A stretch of 64,000 nucleotides of DNA. Origin: Dysgonomonadaceae bacterium zrk40 (GTDB lineage Bacteria > Bacteroidota > Bacteroidia > Bacteroidales > Dysgonomonadaceae). The notes beneath the pieces are model-generated. The model did not search any database. It saw only the letters and a program-made list of their open reading frames with translations, and was not told the DNA's origin. This document shows, one piece after another, positions 24,920 through 33,531 of the stretch. Made by a program: the position numbers and the translations under genes. Position 1 is the stretch's first letter, and every line of letters starts with the position of its first letter. The stretch is taken from positions 1,984,001-2,048,000 of the forward strand of contig CP070276.1 of assembly GCA_016916535.1 (NCBI GenBank), in the 5' to 3' direction.

Positions 24920-26506
24920 ATGATAAGTATGTATACAAAACAGGAAATCATTATTAGCAGCTATCGTGATGGTAAAAGCCAGCGTACTATAGCCCGCGAA
25001 CTGCAGATCAGTCGTAAGACTGTCAATAAGTACATTCAGGAGTATGAAGCAACTTTAGAATCCTCTGATTGCAAAGAGACAGCCGGTGCATTATTTTTAT
25101 CCGGCAATCCAGTCTATAAGATGACTGTACCCCGCGGTAAACTAAAGCTTACAAACGATGTGCAAGAGTTTATAGATAAACTGCTTTCTAAAAACAAAGA
25201 GAAGCTTGAGCAGGGATTGCAAAAGCAGCTGATGAAAAAGAAAGACATCCATGATGCACTGCTTGATCATGGTTTTGATGTAGGATACACCACGCTGTGC
25301 AACTACATAAGGCTTAAAGAGAAGCAGCAGTCATCTAAAGAGGCATATATCCGTCAGGCTTATGCACCTGGTGATATATGTGAATTTGACTGGGGTGAGA
25401 TTAAACTTTTGATTGGTGGTAAACGCACAAGCTTACAACTTGCTGTTTTCACCAGTGCCTACAGTAACTGGCGGTATGCTTTTATCTATAATCGTCAGGA
25501 TACACTCGCGTTTATGGAAGCTCATACACGCTTCTTTGAGAAGATTGGCGGTGTATACCGTGAGATGGTTTATGATAATATGCGGGTTGCAGTAGCAAGG
25601 TTTGCAGGTAATCATGAGAAAGAGCCCACTCGCGCTTTACTGGAGCTTAGAGGTCATTATCAGTTTACTCACCGCTTTACCAACTTCTATCGCGGGAATG
25701 AGAAAGGTCACGTAGAGCGCAGCGTGGAGTACGTGCGCCGTAAAGCCTTTGCTCCCAAAGATGATTTTAACTCTGCCCATGAAGCTCAACGGTGGCTTGA
25801 TTCCACTTTAGAGAGGCTTAACGGGGTTAAACAGCAGGGTACGGGCAAGAGTGCCAATATGCTTCTGGAGGAAGAGAGAAGAGTTCTGGGCAAACATCCG
25901 GTATCAGTGATGATTTGCAGTGAACAGATCCAGCTAAGAGCAGATAAATATGCAACCGTCAGCCATCAGGGCAACCGTTACTCTGTACCCGATCATCTGG
26001 TAGGCCTGTTTGTTGATGTGAGCATCAGAAGCAGAGAGGTATATATCTTCTTTGAAAATAAACGGGTTGCCATTCATTCCCGTAGCTACAAGCCTCATGA
26101 CTGGGTAATTGATATAGAACATTACCTTGGCACATTCAAGAAAAAGCCGGGAGCTCTTGCCGGAAGCAAGGCTCTGGCAGACAATAATTATCTGAGAGAT
26201 CTTTATCTCAACTTCTTCCAGGATGAGCCTCGTGAGTTTATTGAACTGTTATCTTACTGCCGTGAACAGATGGTTAGTGAAGAGAAGCTGGAAGAATCAG
26301 TAAAGCGATTACTTGGCACCTGTGCTGACAATGTTACTGTCGAGAGGCTGCTAGCTCTTATTGGTAACAAGCATCCTGTAACACCAATAACAGAGACCAC
26401 AGATAATATAGCCATTAAAGCTAAAGAACAACTAACCTGGATTACCCAATTAATGCATCAAACAAACAACAATGGACAATATAAATCAGCAAATAGCAGA
26501 ATATAG
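24920..26506 (+). CDS. istA: IS21 transposase IstA
   Basis: A 528-residue transposase. It starts with a helix-turn-helix (SQRTIARELQISRKTVNKYI, about residues 18-37). A DDE/RNase H-like core follows (ICEFDWGEIKLLIGGKRTSL about 155-175; YDNMRVAV near 218; then a conserved Glu near GNEKGHVERSVEYVRRKAF). The C-terminal beta-barrel binds DNA (YSVPDHLVGLFVDV). It overlaps istB by 35 bp in another frame, the usual IS21 layout. An in-frame ATG at 24929 is an alternative start. The frame looks intact. Confidence 0.9.
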   Translation: MISMYTKQEIIISSYRDGKSQRTIARELQISRKTVNKYIQEYEATLESSDCKETAGALFLSGNPVYKMTVPRGKLKLTNDVQEFIDKLLSKNKEKLEQGLQKQLMKKKDIHDALLDHGFDVGYTTLCNYIRLKEKQQSSKEAYIRQAYAPGDICEFDWGEIKLLIGGKRTSLQLAVFTSAYSNWRYAFIYNRQDTLAFMEAHTRFFEKIGGVYREMVYDNMRVAVARFAGNHEKEPTRALLELRGHYQFTHRFTNFYRGNEKGHVERSVEYVRRKAFAPKDDFNSAHEAQRWLDSTLERLNGVKQQGTGKSANMLLEEERRVLGKHPVSVMICSEQIQLRADKYATVSHQGNRYSVPDHLVGLFVDVSIRSREVYIFFENKRVAIHSRSYKPHDWVIDIEHYLGTFKKKPGALAGSKALADNNYLRDLYLNFFQDEPREFIELLSYCREQMVSEEKLEESVKRLLGTCADNVTVERLLALIGNKHPVTPITETTDNIAIKAKEQLTWITQLMHQTNNNGQYKSANSRI

Positions 26507-27227
26507 CAAAGCTCTCAGACTGCCTGTTTTCAGACGAGATTACAAAGAGCTTGCAGCAGAGGCTGCTAAAGAGAGGATCGATTATGAAGAGTACCTTCTA
26601 AGACTCATGGAACGTGAGTGGGAAGTTAAGCAGGAGAACCGTAAAAAAGCTCAGATAAGGAATGCCAGGTTCCCTTCCAAAATGTATCTGACTAACCTTG
26701 AGCGAGATCAATTGCCACAGGGTGCAAAGGAAAAACTGCCTCTGCTTGAAAGACTGGATTTTATAGCATCATCACAAAATGTGATACTATCCGGTAACCC
26801 GGGTACAGGCAAAACACACATAGCGATAGGGATTGGACTTAAAGCCTGTATGCAGGGATACAAAGTATTGTTTACAACCGTACACAGACTACTGACTCAA
26901 TTACGTGAATCGCAGTCCCAAAAGACTTTAAAACAGGTTGAAAATCAATTTGAAAAGTATGATCTGGTAATATGTGATGAGTTTGGATATGTATCTTTCG
27001 ATAAGCAGGGAGCAGAGTTGCTGTTTAATCACCTCTCTTTAAGAGCAGGAAGAAAATCAACCATCATAACAACAAACCTTGGCTTTGACCGGTGGGAAGA
27101 GATCTTTGGAGACCCAGTACTTACAGCTGCTCTTGTAGACAGGCTAACCCACAAAGCACATCTTGTAAATATGAATGGTGAATCGTACAGATTAAAGGAA
27201 ACTAAAAAAATGATGAATGAAAAATGA
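26472..27227 (+). CDS. istB: IS21 helper ATPase IstB
   Basis: A 251-residue AAA+ ATPase of the DnaC/IstB family. It has Walker A GNPGTGKTHIAIGIG near residue 108, Walker B DLVICDEFGYVSF near 165, and a sensor region STIITTNLGFDRWEEIFGD. It assembles on DNA and activates IstA for target selection. The start lies within istA, implying coupled translation. A 44-bp perfect palindrome follows the stop codon. Confidence 0.9.
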   Translation: MDNINQQIAEYSKALRLPVFRRDYKELAAEAAKERIDYEEYLLRLMEREWEVKQENRKKAQIRNARFPSKMYLTNLERDQLPQGAKEKLPLLERLDFIASSQNVILSGNPGTGKTHIAIGIGLKACMQGYKVLFTTVHRLLTQLRESQSQKTLKQVENQFEKYDLVICDEFGYVSFDKQGAELLFNHLSLRAGRKSTIITTNLGFDRWEEIFGDPVLTAALVDRLTHKAHLVNMNGESYRLKETKKMMNEK

Positions 27228-27251
27228 AAATAACAGTCAGAATAAGAACGC

Positions 27252-27295
27252 CTGTTTCCCTGTTGTTGGCGGTACCGCCAACAACAGGGAAACAG
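27252..27295. terminator. 44-bp perfect palindrome downstream of istB
   Basis: Arms CTGTTTCCCTGTTGTTGGCG (27252-27271) and its exact reverse complement (27276-27295) flank GTAC. A hairpin of about 20 bp without an adjacent T-run could stop istB transcription, block readthrough into the intron, or be a small separate insertion. Confidence 0.6.
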
Positions 27296-27507
27296 ACTTG
27301 GAGATTAATTTAAAATGGTATACTTTTGGATTGAAATACCGGTATACTTTTGGGGTGAAATAAACAAACGAGCCGGCAAGTGATAGAAATCCAGAGAGTC
27401 GGAGGTCTCACGAACGTAATGAAGGACTGAACGTTAAGAAGTTTTTAATGCGACATGGATTTTCAGCAATGAAATAGCCTGTAGCAAGCGAAACAGGGCA
27501 AGAGAAG

Positions 27508-28836
27508 ATGATTAAATTAGCAAACAAAAACGAAATGGAATTGATCGAGCAAGTGATTAACCGTCACAACATGATGCGTGCATTGCAACAGGTCAGGCAG
27601 AACAAAGGTTCGGCAGGAGTTGACCGGATGCCTGTAAGCGAACTATACGACCACCTGACAAAGAACAGGGAAAGTATAGGGCAATCATTGTTAAATGGCA
27701 CTTACCTGCCACAACCCATTTTGGGGGTAGAGATACCCAAGGGAAATGGGAAGACACGTCTTTTAGGTGTGCCTACCGTGGTTGACCGAATGCTTCAACA
27801 AGCCGTAGGGCAAGTTTTAGCCAACCGGTTCGAAATGGAATTTGAGGATTACAGTTATGGATTTCGCCCGAATAAGAATGCCCTGCAAGCGGTACTCAAA
27901 GCATTGGAGTATATAAACAATGGTTATCAGGATATAGTAGACATTGACCTGAAGAGCTTCTTTGACGAAGTAGACCACTGCATTTTGCTGCAATTGTTGT
28001 ATCGCAAGGTAAAATGCCCGCTTACGCTGCGTCTTATCCGCAAATGGCTGCGAGCGCCGATTTTAATCAACGGGAAGTTAGTCAAACGCCGAAAAGGAGT
28101 ACCACAGGGCAGTCCGCTGAGCCCGATTCTCTCCAATATCATGTTAGATGAATTGGATAAAGAATTAGACAGACGTGGATTAAAGTCTGTCCGCTATGCT
28201 GACGACTTTAGCATTTATTGCAAAAGCCAATGGCAAGCCCGCAAAACAGGCAACGAGATCTTTCTCTTTCTAAAGAGTAAACTACACCTGCCTATTAATC
28301 GGGAGAAAAGTGGAATCCGTCGCCCCGTAAACTTTTCGCTATTAGGATATGGTTTTGTGCCCACTTACAAAAAGGGGGAAAAAGGCAAATACCAGCTGGT
28401 GGTAAGCGGCAAAGGATGGAAAAACCTGAAACTAAAACTCAAAGCCATCACCCGAAAAACCACACCCGCCAGTTTCGATGAGCGTATCCACAAACTGAAA
28501 GAAGTACAGCGAGGCTGGCTTCAATACTACCGCATGGCAAGTATCCAGGAAAAACTCAAAGATGTGGATGGGTGGGTGCGTAACCGGTTACGTTGCTGTA
28601 TCTGGAAACAATGGAAGAAATCCGAACGAAGACGGAAAAACCTGATACGTTTGGGCGTTGACCTTGAACACGCATACAGCCACAGCCGTAGCCGAATGGG
28701 TACATGGGCGGTCGCCTGTAGCCCTATTTTGAAAACCACCATCACGGTGGAACGTCTGCAACAACGCGGTTACGAACCTATGTTTACTTATTATCAGAAA
28801 ATTGCTCCATTTCTTAACGAACCGCTGTATACGTGA
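27508..28836 (+). CDS. ltrA: Group II intron reverse transcriptase/maturase (copy 2)
   Basis: It is identical in protein sequence (442 residues) to the maturase at 21199-22527, with the same YADDFSIYC catalytic site and GIIM region and no HNH domain. The coding region is intact, so the protein may still serve intron copy 1 in trans, but its own intron RNA is interrupted upstream by the IS21 element. Confidence 0.95.
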   Translation: MIKLANKNEMELIEQVINRHNMMRALQQVRQNKGSAGVDRMPVSELYDHLTKNRESIGQSLLNGTYLPQPILGVEIPKGNGKTRLLGVPTVVDRMLQQAVGQVLANRFEMEFEDYSYGFRPNKNALQAVLKALEYINNGYQDIVDIDLKSFFDEVDHCILLQLLYRKVKCPLTLRLIRKWLRAPILINGKLVKRRKGVPQGSPLSPILSNIMLDELDKELDRRGLKSVRYADDFSIYCKSQWQARKTGNEIFLFLKSKLHLPINREKSGIRRPVNFSLLGYGFVPTYKKGEKGKYQLVVSGKGWKNLKLKLKAITRKTTPASFDERIHKLKEVQRGWLQYYRMASIQEKLKDVDGWVRNRLRCCIWKQWKKSERRRKNLIRLGVDLEHAYSHSRSRMGTWAVACSPILKTTITVERLQQRGYEPMFTYYQKIAPFLNEPLYT

Positions 28837-28902
28837 ACCGTACGTACAGTGGTGTGAGAGGCTCTCCCCGTCAGCCAAGGCTGGCGGGGCAGTCTACTCG
28901 AT

Positions 28903-29187
28903 TGGCAACTGGTGTTCATTCATATCCATCTGTTTATTATTTATTTAGCTTTTATTTCTTGTCATTGTCAAACTGCACCAACCTTACCACGAAGCATAAA
29001 TTTATTTTGTTTTTTGTGGGTGGGCAATCCTAAAACCGCCCTCAAAGGCGGTTACTTGGGCAGGAGAGGCGGAAGCTCTTTTGCAAGCCGCTGGGTTGAG
29101 GGTTGGCTTCCCGAAAAAAATCGGGACAGGCTGTGGGGCTTGCAAATGTGCTTACGACTGTGCGTGGGCTAAAAAAGTGATTTAACA
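28903..29187 (-). repeat. Intergenic region with a related repeat (copy 3, opposite orientation)
   Basis: No gene. AAATTTATTTTGTTTTTTG (28998-29016) matches the reverse complement of the A-rich run of copies 1 and 2. It is followed by a hairpin with arms at 29073-29089 and 29137-29153 (AAGCTCTTTTGCAAGCC and GGCTTGCAAATGTGCTT), the same type as the opening hairpin of those copies. Two extra stems are nested or adjacent: AACCGCC/GGCGGTT (29034-29053) and CCCGA/TCGGG (29110-29125). The sequence lies directly after the end of the lipid module (29188). The relation is looser than between copies 1 and 2. Confidence 0.5.
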
Positions 29188-30567
29188 TTAAAAACTATAT
29201 TTCAATTTAAACATAAACATATTATTGTCCTTCAGATTCGAAAACAAATTATCTCCTTTTCCATCAAAAATGGGGATTGATACAGTGATTTCTGAATTAA
29301 TAGTGGCTTTGTATGCAATCTCAGGCATATACACAAGTGCATAATTGTCTTGAATATTATCCCAGTCGGTAACTATAAAACCGCCACCAATGGGAGTAAT
29401 TTTCAGCTTATTATTTAAAAATGTTTTTTCATATCGTAAAAAGAAATAATCGTTTAGATTTTCTCTTGCTCTTTCATGAATAAATCCGTGTAAATATTGA
29501 ACATTAAGATAAGACCCGTCAGAGAAAAAATAATCACCACCAACTACAAATTTAATGTATGGTTTTGTTTTATCTAAGACTAACGAATCCTGGGTAACAG
29601 GAACAGGCGACATTGGGTAAAATGCTGATAAATCATTAGTCATTATAATATCTTTTTCCGGAATAAATGCTGCTGCTTCAGCCCAAACCCCAAATCCTGC
29701 TATGCTTGTTACTAAATCAGCTCCAATTATATGTGTTCTTGCAAACGATAGTTGTGAATTTATATTTATTCCACCAAGCTTATCAACCGGAATAAAAGTG
29801 TTTTTTGTGGCGAAAGGCAAGCCATCATATCCCCAAACATAGCTTAAAGAAAAATTAACCCCTTTAGCAAATCCTTTGAATTTTAAACCTGCCGAAGAAC
29901 TTTCGCCAATATTATATTTTGGCATCATTAACGTATCAGAAACACTTTTTAATACCATTCCATCCGGCAGTTCCATTGTGGAATTCAGGATATTGGCAAA
30001 AATACCAACAGGCATATTTGCAGGCTGGAAAAAAGGGATAAAAACGCCCTGCAAAGAAAAGTCGTTATTAATATAGTAATTCAAGTTGATAGCATCGGAG
30101 CCTCTGCGACGGCCAAAATCAAGAATATCCTCCAAATCCAAAGGATTAAGATTGTCGGTTGGATTCAATTTGTCGGCAGTTCCCCAAACAATACGCTGAC
30201 GACCAATGGTTAAGTCTAAGTTTTTAGTTAGAAAACCATTTAATTGAACGTAAGCTTCCCTGATTTCAAGATTATAAGGGTCAATAATCCCTTTATTATA
30301 AAGGTCAGCTGATGAATTTATATCGGGCAAGCCAATATTGCGTAACCATACCTCGCTATAAAACTTAGAATTTCCAGTTACTCGTTTGTCAAGGTTTAAA
30401 GTCAGACGGTTTTCGTTCCAGGCCCAATCGTTAGGTGATTTAAGTAAAAAACGTTGGTCGGTAAAAAGTTCACCTGACAGTTTGAGGCTGTTTGCTTCCT
30501 GCGCATTGGCAATACCTGAAGTTAAAATGAGTAATACCAATAATTGAAATAGTTTTATTCTTTTCAT
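29188..30567 (-). CDS. DUF1302-like outer-membrane beta-barrel protein
   Basis: A 459-residue protein with a signal peptide (ending IANAQE, about residue 24) and alternating beta-strand pattern to a C-terminal aromatic residue (MFKLKYSF), typical of outer-membrane barrels. Residues about 105-150 contain REAYVQLNG, IGRQRIVWGTADKLNPTDNL and NPLDL, which fit the DUF1302 signature. In Proteobacteria, DUF1302 proteins pair with MMPL/RND-type transporters and LolA-like or DUF1329 proteins. It is the last gene of the lipid module and would be the outer-membrane export or deposition component; that role is inferred. Confidence 0.7.
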   Translation of the reverse strand: MKRIKLFQLLVLLILTSGIANAQEANSLKLSGELFTDQRFLLKSPNDWAWNENRLTLNLDKRVTGNSKFYSEVWLRNIGLPDINSSADLYNKGIIDPYNLEIREAYVQLNGFLTKNLDLTIGRQRIVWGTADKLNPTDNLNPLDLEDILDFGRRRGSDAINLNYYINNDFSLQGVFIPFFQPANMPVGIFANILNSTMELPDGMVLKSVSDTLMMPKYNIGESSSAGLKFKGFAKGVNFSLSYVWGYDGLPFATKNTFIPVDKLGGININSQLSFARTHIIGADLVTSIAGFGVWAEAAAFIPEKDIIMTNDLSAFYPMSPVPVTQDSLVLDKTKPYIKFVVGGDYFFSDGSYLNVQYLHGFIHERARENLNDYFFLRYEKTFLNNKLKITPIGGGFIVTDWDNIQDNYALVYMPEIAYKATINSEITVSIPIFDGKGDNLFSNLKDNNMFMFKLKYSF

Positions 30568-30596
30568 CTGATTGTAATTTAAAGTGATACGTATAT

Positions 30597-31316
30597 TTAT
30601 TGTAAAAGGTCTTTAGTTAATAAAATATTTCTTTTTGTAAAAAGCCCTATCCCAATGAGAATAAAAACAACTCCACCAATAAAAATTGGCCAGTAAAAAT
30701 TTTCGGGATAGTATTGAACAGAAAATTTTAAAATGTCTTTAGCCTGCAGCGACCAAATATCGGCAGCCGAATAATGACTGAGTATAAACCTTATGTAATC
30801 TTGGGTAAATGATATAATTATTATTACAGAGCCTGTTATTAACATTACAAGTTCATGAGCCTTTAAGTGAACCTGTTCATTGCGTGCGGAAAAATAAAGT
30901 ATTAGTAAAGCTAATAAAATCATAAGAAAAGATAGAATTAGTGGGGCTACTACAGGGCCAACCCAGGTTACAGGCAATAGGAATAGAATATCCATTGTCA
31001 TTAAAGATTCTGGCCAGTTTATTAATATTTTCAGGAAGATATAGTAGAAAATATCCCAAACGGCAAAAGAATATAAAAAGTAAGCAAACCTTGTAACAGT
31101 TGATTTGCCTACAAGGATACCAATAGAAAGAAGCATAAGCAAAGAAAAGGCTTCTCTTAGAATTTCTGTTGTTGCAAGCACCCTTTCGATAGGCTGTAAA
31201 GGGAAAGCAAATCCATTGGGATATATAATTTCCCTTAGGTAAATTACAATTGCACTTTCGAAAAAGCCCATCGAAACAGCAAAAACTGTTATCCAAATTA
31301 TTGTTTTTAGTTTCAT
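30597..31316 (-). CDS. Polytopic inner-membrane protein of unknown function
   Basis: A 239-residue protein with about seven hydrophobic segments and no recognised motif beyond MGFFESAIVIYLREIIYPNG near the N-terminus, which places charged residues inside an otherwise hydrophobic helix. It lies between the DUF1302-like gene (29 bp) and a GT2 gene (19 bp). A flippase or membrane-bound lipid enzyme would suit the context, but nothing in the sequence shows it. Confidence 0.6.
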   Translation of the reverse strand: MKLKTIIWITVFAVSMGFFESAIVIYLREIIYPNGFAFPLQPIERVLATTEILREAFSLLMLLSIGILVGKSTVTRFAYFLYSFAVWDIFYYIFLKILINWPESLMTMDILFLLPVTWVGPVVAPLILSFLMILLALLILYFSARNEQVHLKAHELVMLITGSVIIIISFTQDYIRFILSHYSAADIWSLQAKDILKFSVQYYPENFYWPIFIGGVVFILIGIGLFTKRNILLTKDLLQ

Positions 31317-31335
31317 CCTAAATAGTTTTAGCTTG

Positions 31336-32004
31336 TCATTTTCTAAAAAGATGTTTCAATATCTGATAATTTATAATCAGCGTATAAATTATTTCTTTAG
31401 CTTCAAATAGAAAATGTTTCGTTGCTTTAACAAAGGTTGTTTTTTTATATTTAATGGGATGCTTTAATCCCTCGAGATAAACTAAAGTAACTTTCTTTTT
31501 TCTCGATTTGTAGTATATGTTGATTAAGGTTTCTACCCCAAACCTGGATCCCTTCATTTTATCCAGAATAGGCAAAAGATCAAGCCTTAGTAATGCTCTT
31601 TCGCCCGTAAATGATTTGAACGGGTTTAATTTTGTATGTATTGCTGTTTCCGTTGGCTGTCCCAATACCATATCGGCCTCATTTTTGAATATTGGTGTTA
31701 TTAATTGAGCCAAATGTTCTTCCTGTAAATTTGATAAATCAGCATCAACAAAAACAATTATATCACCGCTAGCATTCTCAATGCCTTTTGCCATTGCGTA
31801 GCCTTTCCCTTTATTTTCAGGAAGGAGAACGTACTTAATATTGTGTAAGCCGAATAGTTCAGTTAAAATCGCATCCGTTCTATCGGTTGAACCGTCATTA
31901 ACAACAATAACCTCGTCAAAAAAGTAATCGCATACGGTGGTTACTACTTCTTTGATTGTTTTCTCCTCGTTGTAAACACAAATTATGGCCGAAATTTTAC
32001 TCAT
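31336..32004 (-). CDS. Family 2 glycosyltransferase, second of a tandem pair
   Basis: A 222-residue GT-A fold enzyme: nucleotide-binding start SAIICVYNEEKTIKEVV, VVNDGSTD, and the metal-binding DADLS motif near residue 92. There is no C-terminal membrane helix, unlike DPM1-type enzymes, though ENKGKGYAMAKG is typical of that group. It overlaps the preceding GT2 gene by 4 bp. The two share motif order and many blocks (for example GERAL, LPILDKMK/IPILDKMK, SRFGVETL), so they arose by duplication. The sugar and acceptor are unknown; a lipid acceptor is inferred from the operon. Confidence 0.85.
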   Translation of the reverse strand: MSKISAIICVYNEEKTIKEVVTTVCDYFFDEVIVVNDGSTDRTDAILTELFGLHNIKYVLLPENKGKGYAMAKGIENASGDIIVFVDADLSNLQEEHLAQLITPIFKNEADMVLGQPTETAIHTKLNPFKSFTGERALLRLDLLPILDKMKGSRFGVETLINIYYKSRKKKVTLVYLEGLKHPIKYKKTTFVKATKHFLFEAKEIIYTLIINYQILKHLFRK

Positions 32005-32705
32005 TGTTTCACTCTTTTAGAAATTTGTTTTTCTACAGATTTTAGTAAAAGCTCATAATTCTTAAAGGCTGTATAGGCTATTTCAAAGCCTTCGTTAATA
32101 TAGCCTGTTGTTGCCTTAAACGCCTTAAACGAAGACATTTTTTTGTACTTATCCTTATGTGTCATCCCTTTTAACCTGATAAATTTTATGGACTTGCCAA
32201 TCGATATGTAATAAAAATACAATAGAGTTTCTACACCAAAACGTGACTCCTTCATTTTATCAAGAATTGGTATAATATCTTCTTTGTATAAAGCTCTTTC
32301 ACCTGTTAATATTTTTAAAGGATTTACATCCTGGCTTAAAATATTTACAGTAGAATAGCCTAAAACCATGTCCGATTCTTCTTTTAATAAAGGGTTGGTT
32401 AATTGATTAATGTATCCCTGAATAATGTTCGACTGGTCGGCATCAACAAATAGCATAATATCAAAGGTTGAATTTTCAACTCCCACCGCCATGGCGTATC
32501 CTTTCCCTTTGTTTTCTGTAAAATGGATTGCCGTTATCTCAATCTCTTTCTGCAGCTCCTCAATTATTTTCTTAGTATTATCCGAAGACCCATCATTAAC
32601 TACAATAATCTCACTAACAATTAAAGATTCTGAAACTGAAAGGATGACATCTTTTAGCGTTTTCTCCTCGTTATATGCACATATTATTGCCGATACTTTT
32701 TTCAT
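32001..32705 (-). CDS. Family 2 glycosyltransferase, first of a tandem pair
   Basis: A 234-residue GT2 enzyme: SAIICAYNEEKTLKDVI, VVNDGSSDNT, the metal site FVDADQSN, and the GERALY/SRFGVETLLYFYYI blocks shared with the next gene. It lacks a signal peptide and clear transmembrane helices, so it should act at the cytoplasmic face of the inner membrane. It lies 15 bp after the acyltransferase gene. The C-terminal 35 residues are basic (EKQISKRVKQ), perhaps for membrane contact. Confidence 0.85.
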   Translation of the reverse strand: MKKVSAIICAYNEEKTLKDVILSVSESLIVSEIIVVNDGSSDNTKKIIEELQKEIEITAIHFTENKGKGYAMAVGVENSTFDIMLFVDADQSNIIQGYINQLTNPLLKEESDMVLGYSTVNILSQDVNPLKILTGERALYKEDIIPILDKMKESRFGVETLLYFYYISIGKSIKFIRLKGMTHKDKYKKMSSFKAFKATTGYINEGFEIAYTAFKNYELLLKSVEKQISKRVKQ

Positions 32706-32720
32706 ATTGCATTTTTTAAG

Positions 32721-33527
32721 TTATAGACCTGTTTTTTTTACAAATTGTGACCAATCGTGGTGAGACCTTGATATATCGAAGGTGCTGTATGAAATGGGCT
32801 TGCCTATTTTAACCCTGATGGTTTTATTTCGTTTGTTAAATAGTTCATGAGGCAATAGAACTAATTCCAAGGTTTTACTTATTCCAAAAGTTTTCCGGGC
32901 TATGTATATAAAATAAAAAAGAAGTGAATTTCGCCCGTAGAAATAAAATGGAACAACGTTACGCTGATACGCAACTGCTTTCTTAATAAACCCTTTTTGC
33001 CAGTCACTATCCTCAACTTTTCCTTTTTTAATCCTCGAAACAAGACCAGCGGGGAAATGAGTAATAGGGATATCAGACTTAAATTGTTTCTCCAATTCTA
33101 AAATATACTCCCTTGGATTTGTTCCAAAAACATTTACCGCAGCAATATTCTCTTTTAAATGAGGAATAAGCATAAATACGTTGTTGCCGATAGCCTTAAA
33201 ATCACCGTATTTGTTAGCAACTGTGCTTGTTAAAATTAAGCCATCAACAAATCCAAAAGGGTGATTTGCCACAAAAAAGCATTTGCCATTGTCGGGTAAA
33301 TTCTCAATTCCTTCAAGTTCTACTTTTATGTTTAGCTCCTTAATTATTTTAGGCAAAAAATCAACCCCTTCGTAATCAGCGTAAGCAGATAGAATTCTAT
33401 TTATCTCATTTTGCCTGATAATTAGCTTAATCAGGTAAATCACAAAGTCGGGCAACCGTTTAAGAAGTTTCGAATCACTTGCTTTAATGAGCTTATGAAT
33501 ATTGATATATTCTTTTGATAAATCCAT
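32721..33527 (-). CDS. PlsC-like acyltransferase (larger of two)
   Basis: A 268-residue acyltransferase of the glycerol/lysophospholipid type. The HX4D-type motif appears as NHPFGFVDG near residue 90, followed by a conserved substrate-binding region with HFPAGLVSRIKKGKVEDSDW (the FP-x-G block). It probably moves an acyl chain from ACP or CoA to a hydroxyl on a lipid or glycolipid. It is 4 bp downstream of the patatin gene (33532). Confidence 0.8.
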   Translation of the reverse strand: MDLSKEYINIHKLIKASDSKLLKRLPDFVIYLIKLIIRQNEINRILSAYADYEGVDFLPKIIKELNIKVELEGIENLPDNGKCFFVANHPFGFVDGLILTSTVANKYGDFKAIGNNVFMLIPHLKENIAAVNVFGTNPREYILELEKQFKSDIPITHFPAGLVSRIKKGKVEDSDWQKGFIKKAVAYQRNVVPFYFYGRNSLLFYFIYIARKTFGISKTLELVLLPHELFNKRNKTIRVKIGKPISYSTFDISRSHHDWSQFVKKTGL

Positions 33528-33531
33528 TCCC

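Larger units (their letters stand above)
24833..27366 (+). mobile_element. IS21-family insertion sequence
   Basis: A 2534-bp element with istA and istB. The left end TGTATATATTAATT and the right end, read inward as TGTTTATTTCACCCC, both begin TGT. Each end carries internal copies of AAAAGTATACC, the multiple transposase-binding repeats of the family. It is flanked by a 6-bp target duplication AACGAG (24827-24832 and 27367-27372); the same AACGAG occurs once in intron copy 1, confirming the insertion point. Confidence 0.9.
24418..28902 (+). mobile_element. Group II intron, copy 2, interrupted by an IS21-family element
   Basis: The sequence from GTGTGCGCC at 24418 to 24832, resuming at 27367 or 27373 and running to CGAT at 28902, matches intron copy 1 with no difference seen by eye. 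The IS sits in the 5' structured part, upstream of the maturase gene, and should destroy ribozyme folding. The 3' exon begins TGGCAACTGG. A recent duplication followed by IS insertion explains the arrangement. Confidence 0.85.
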
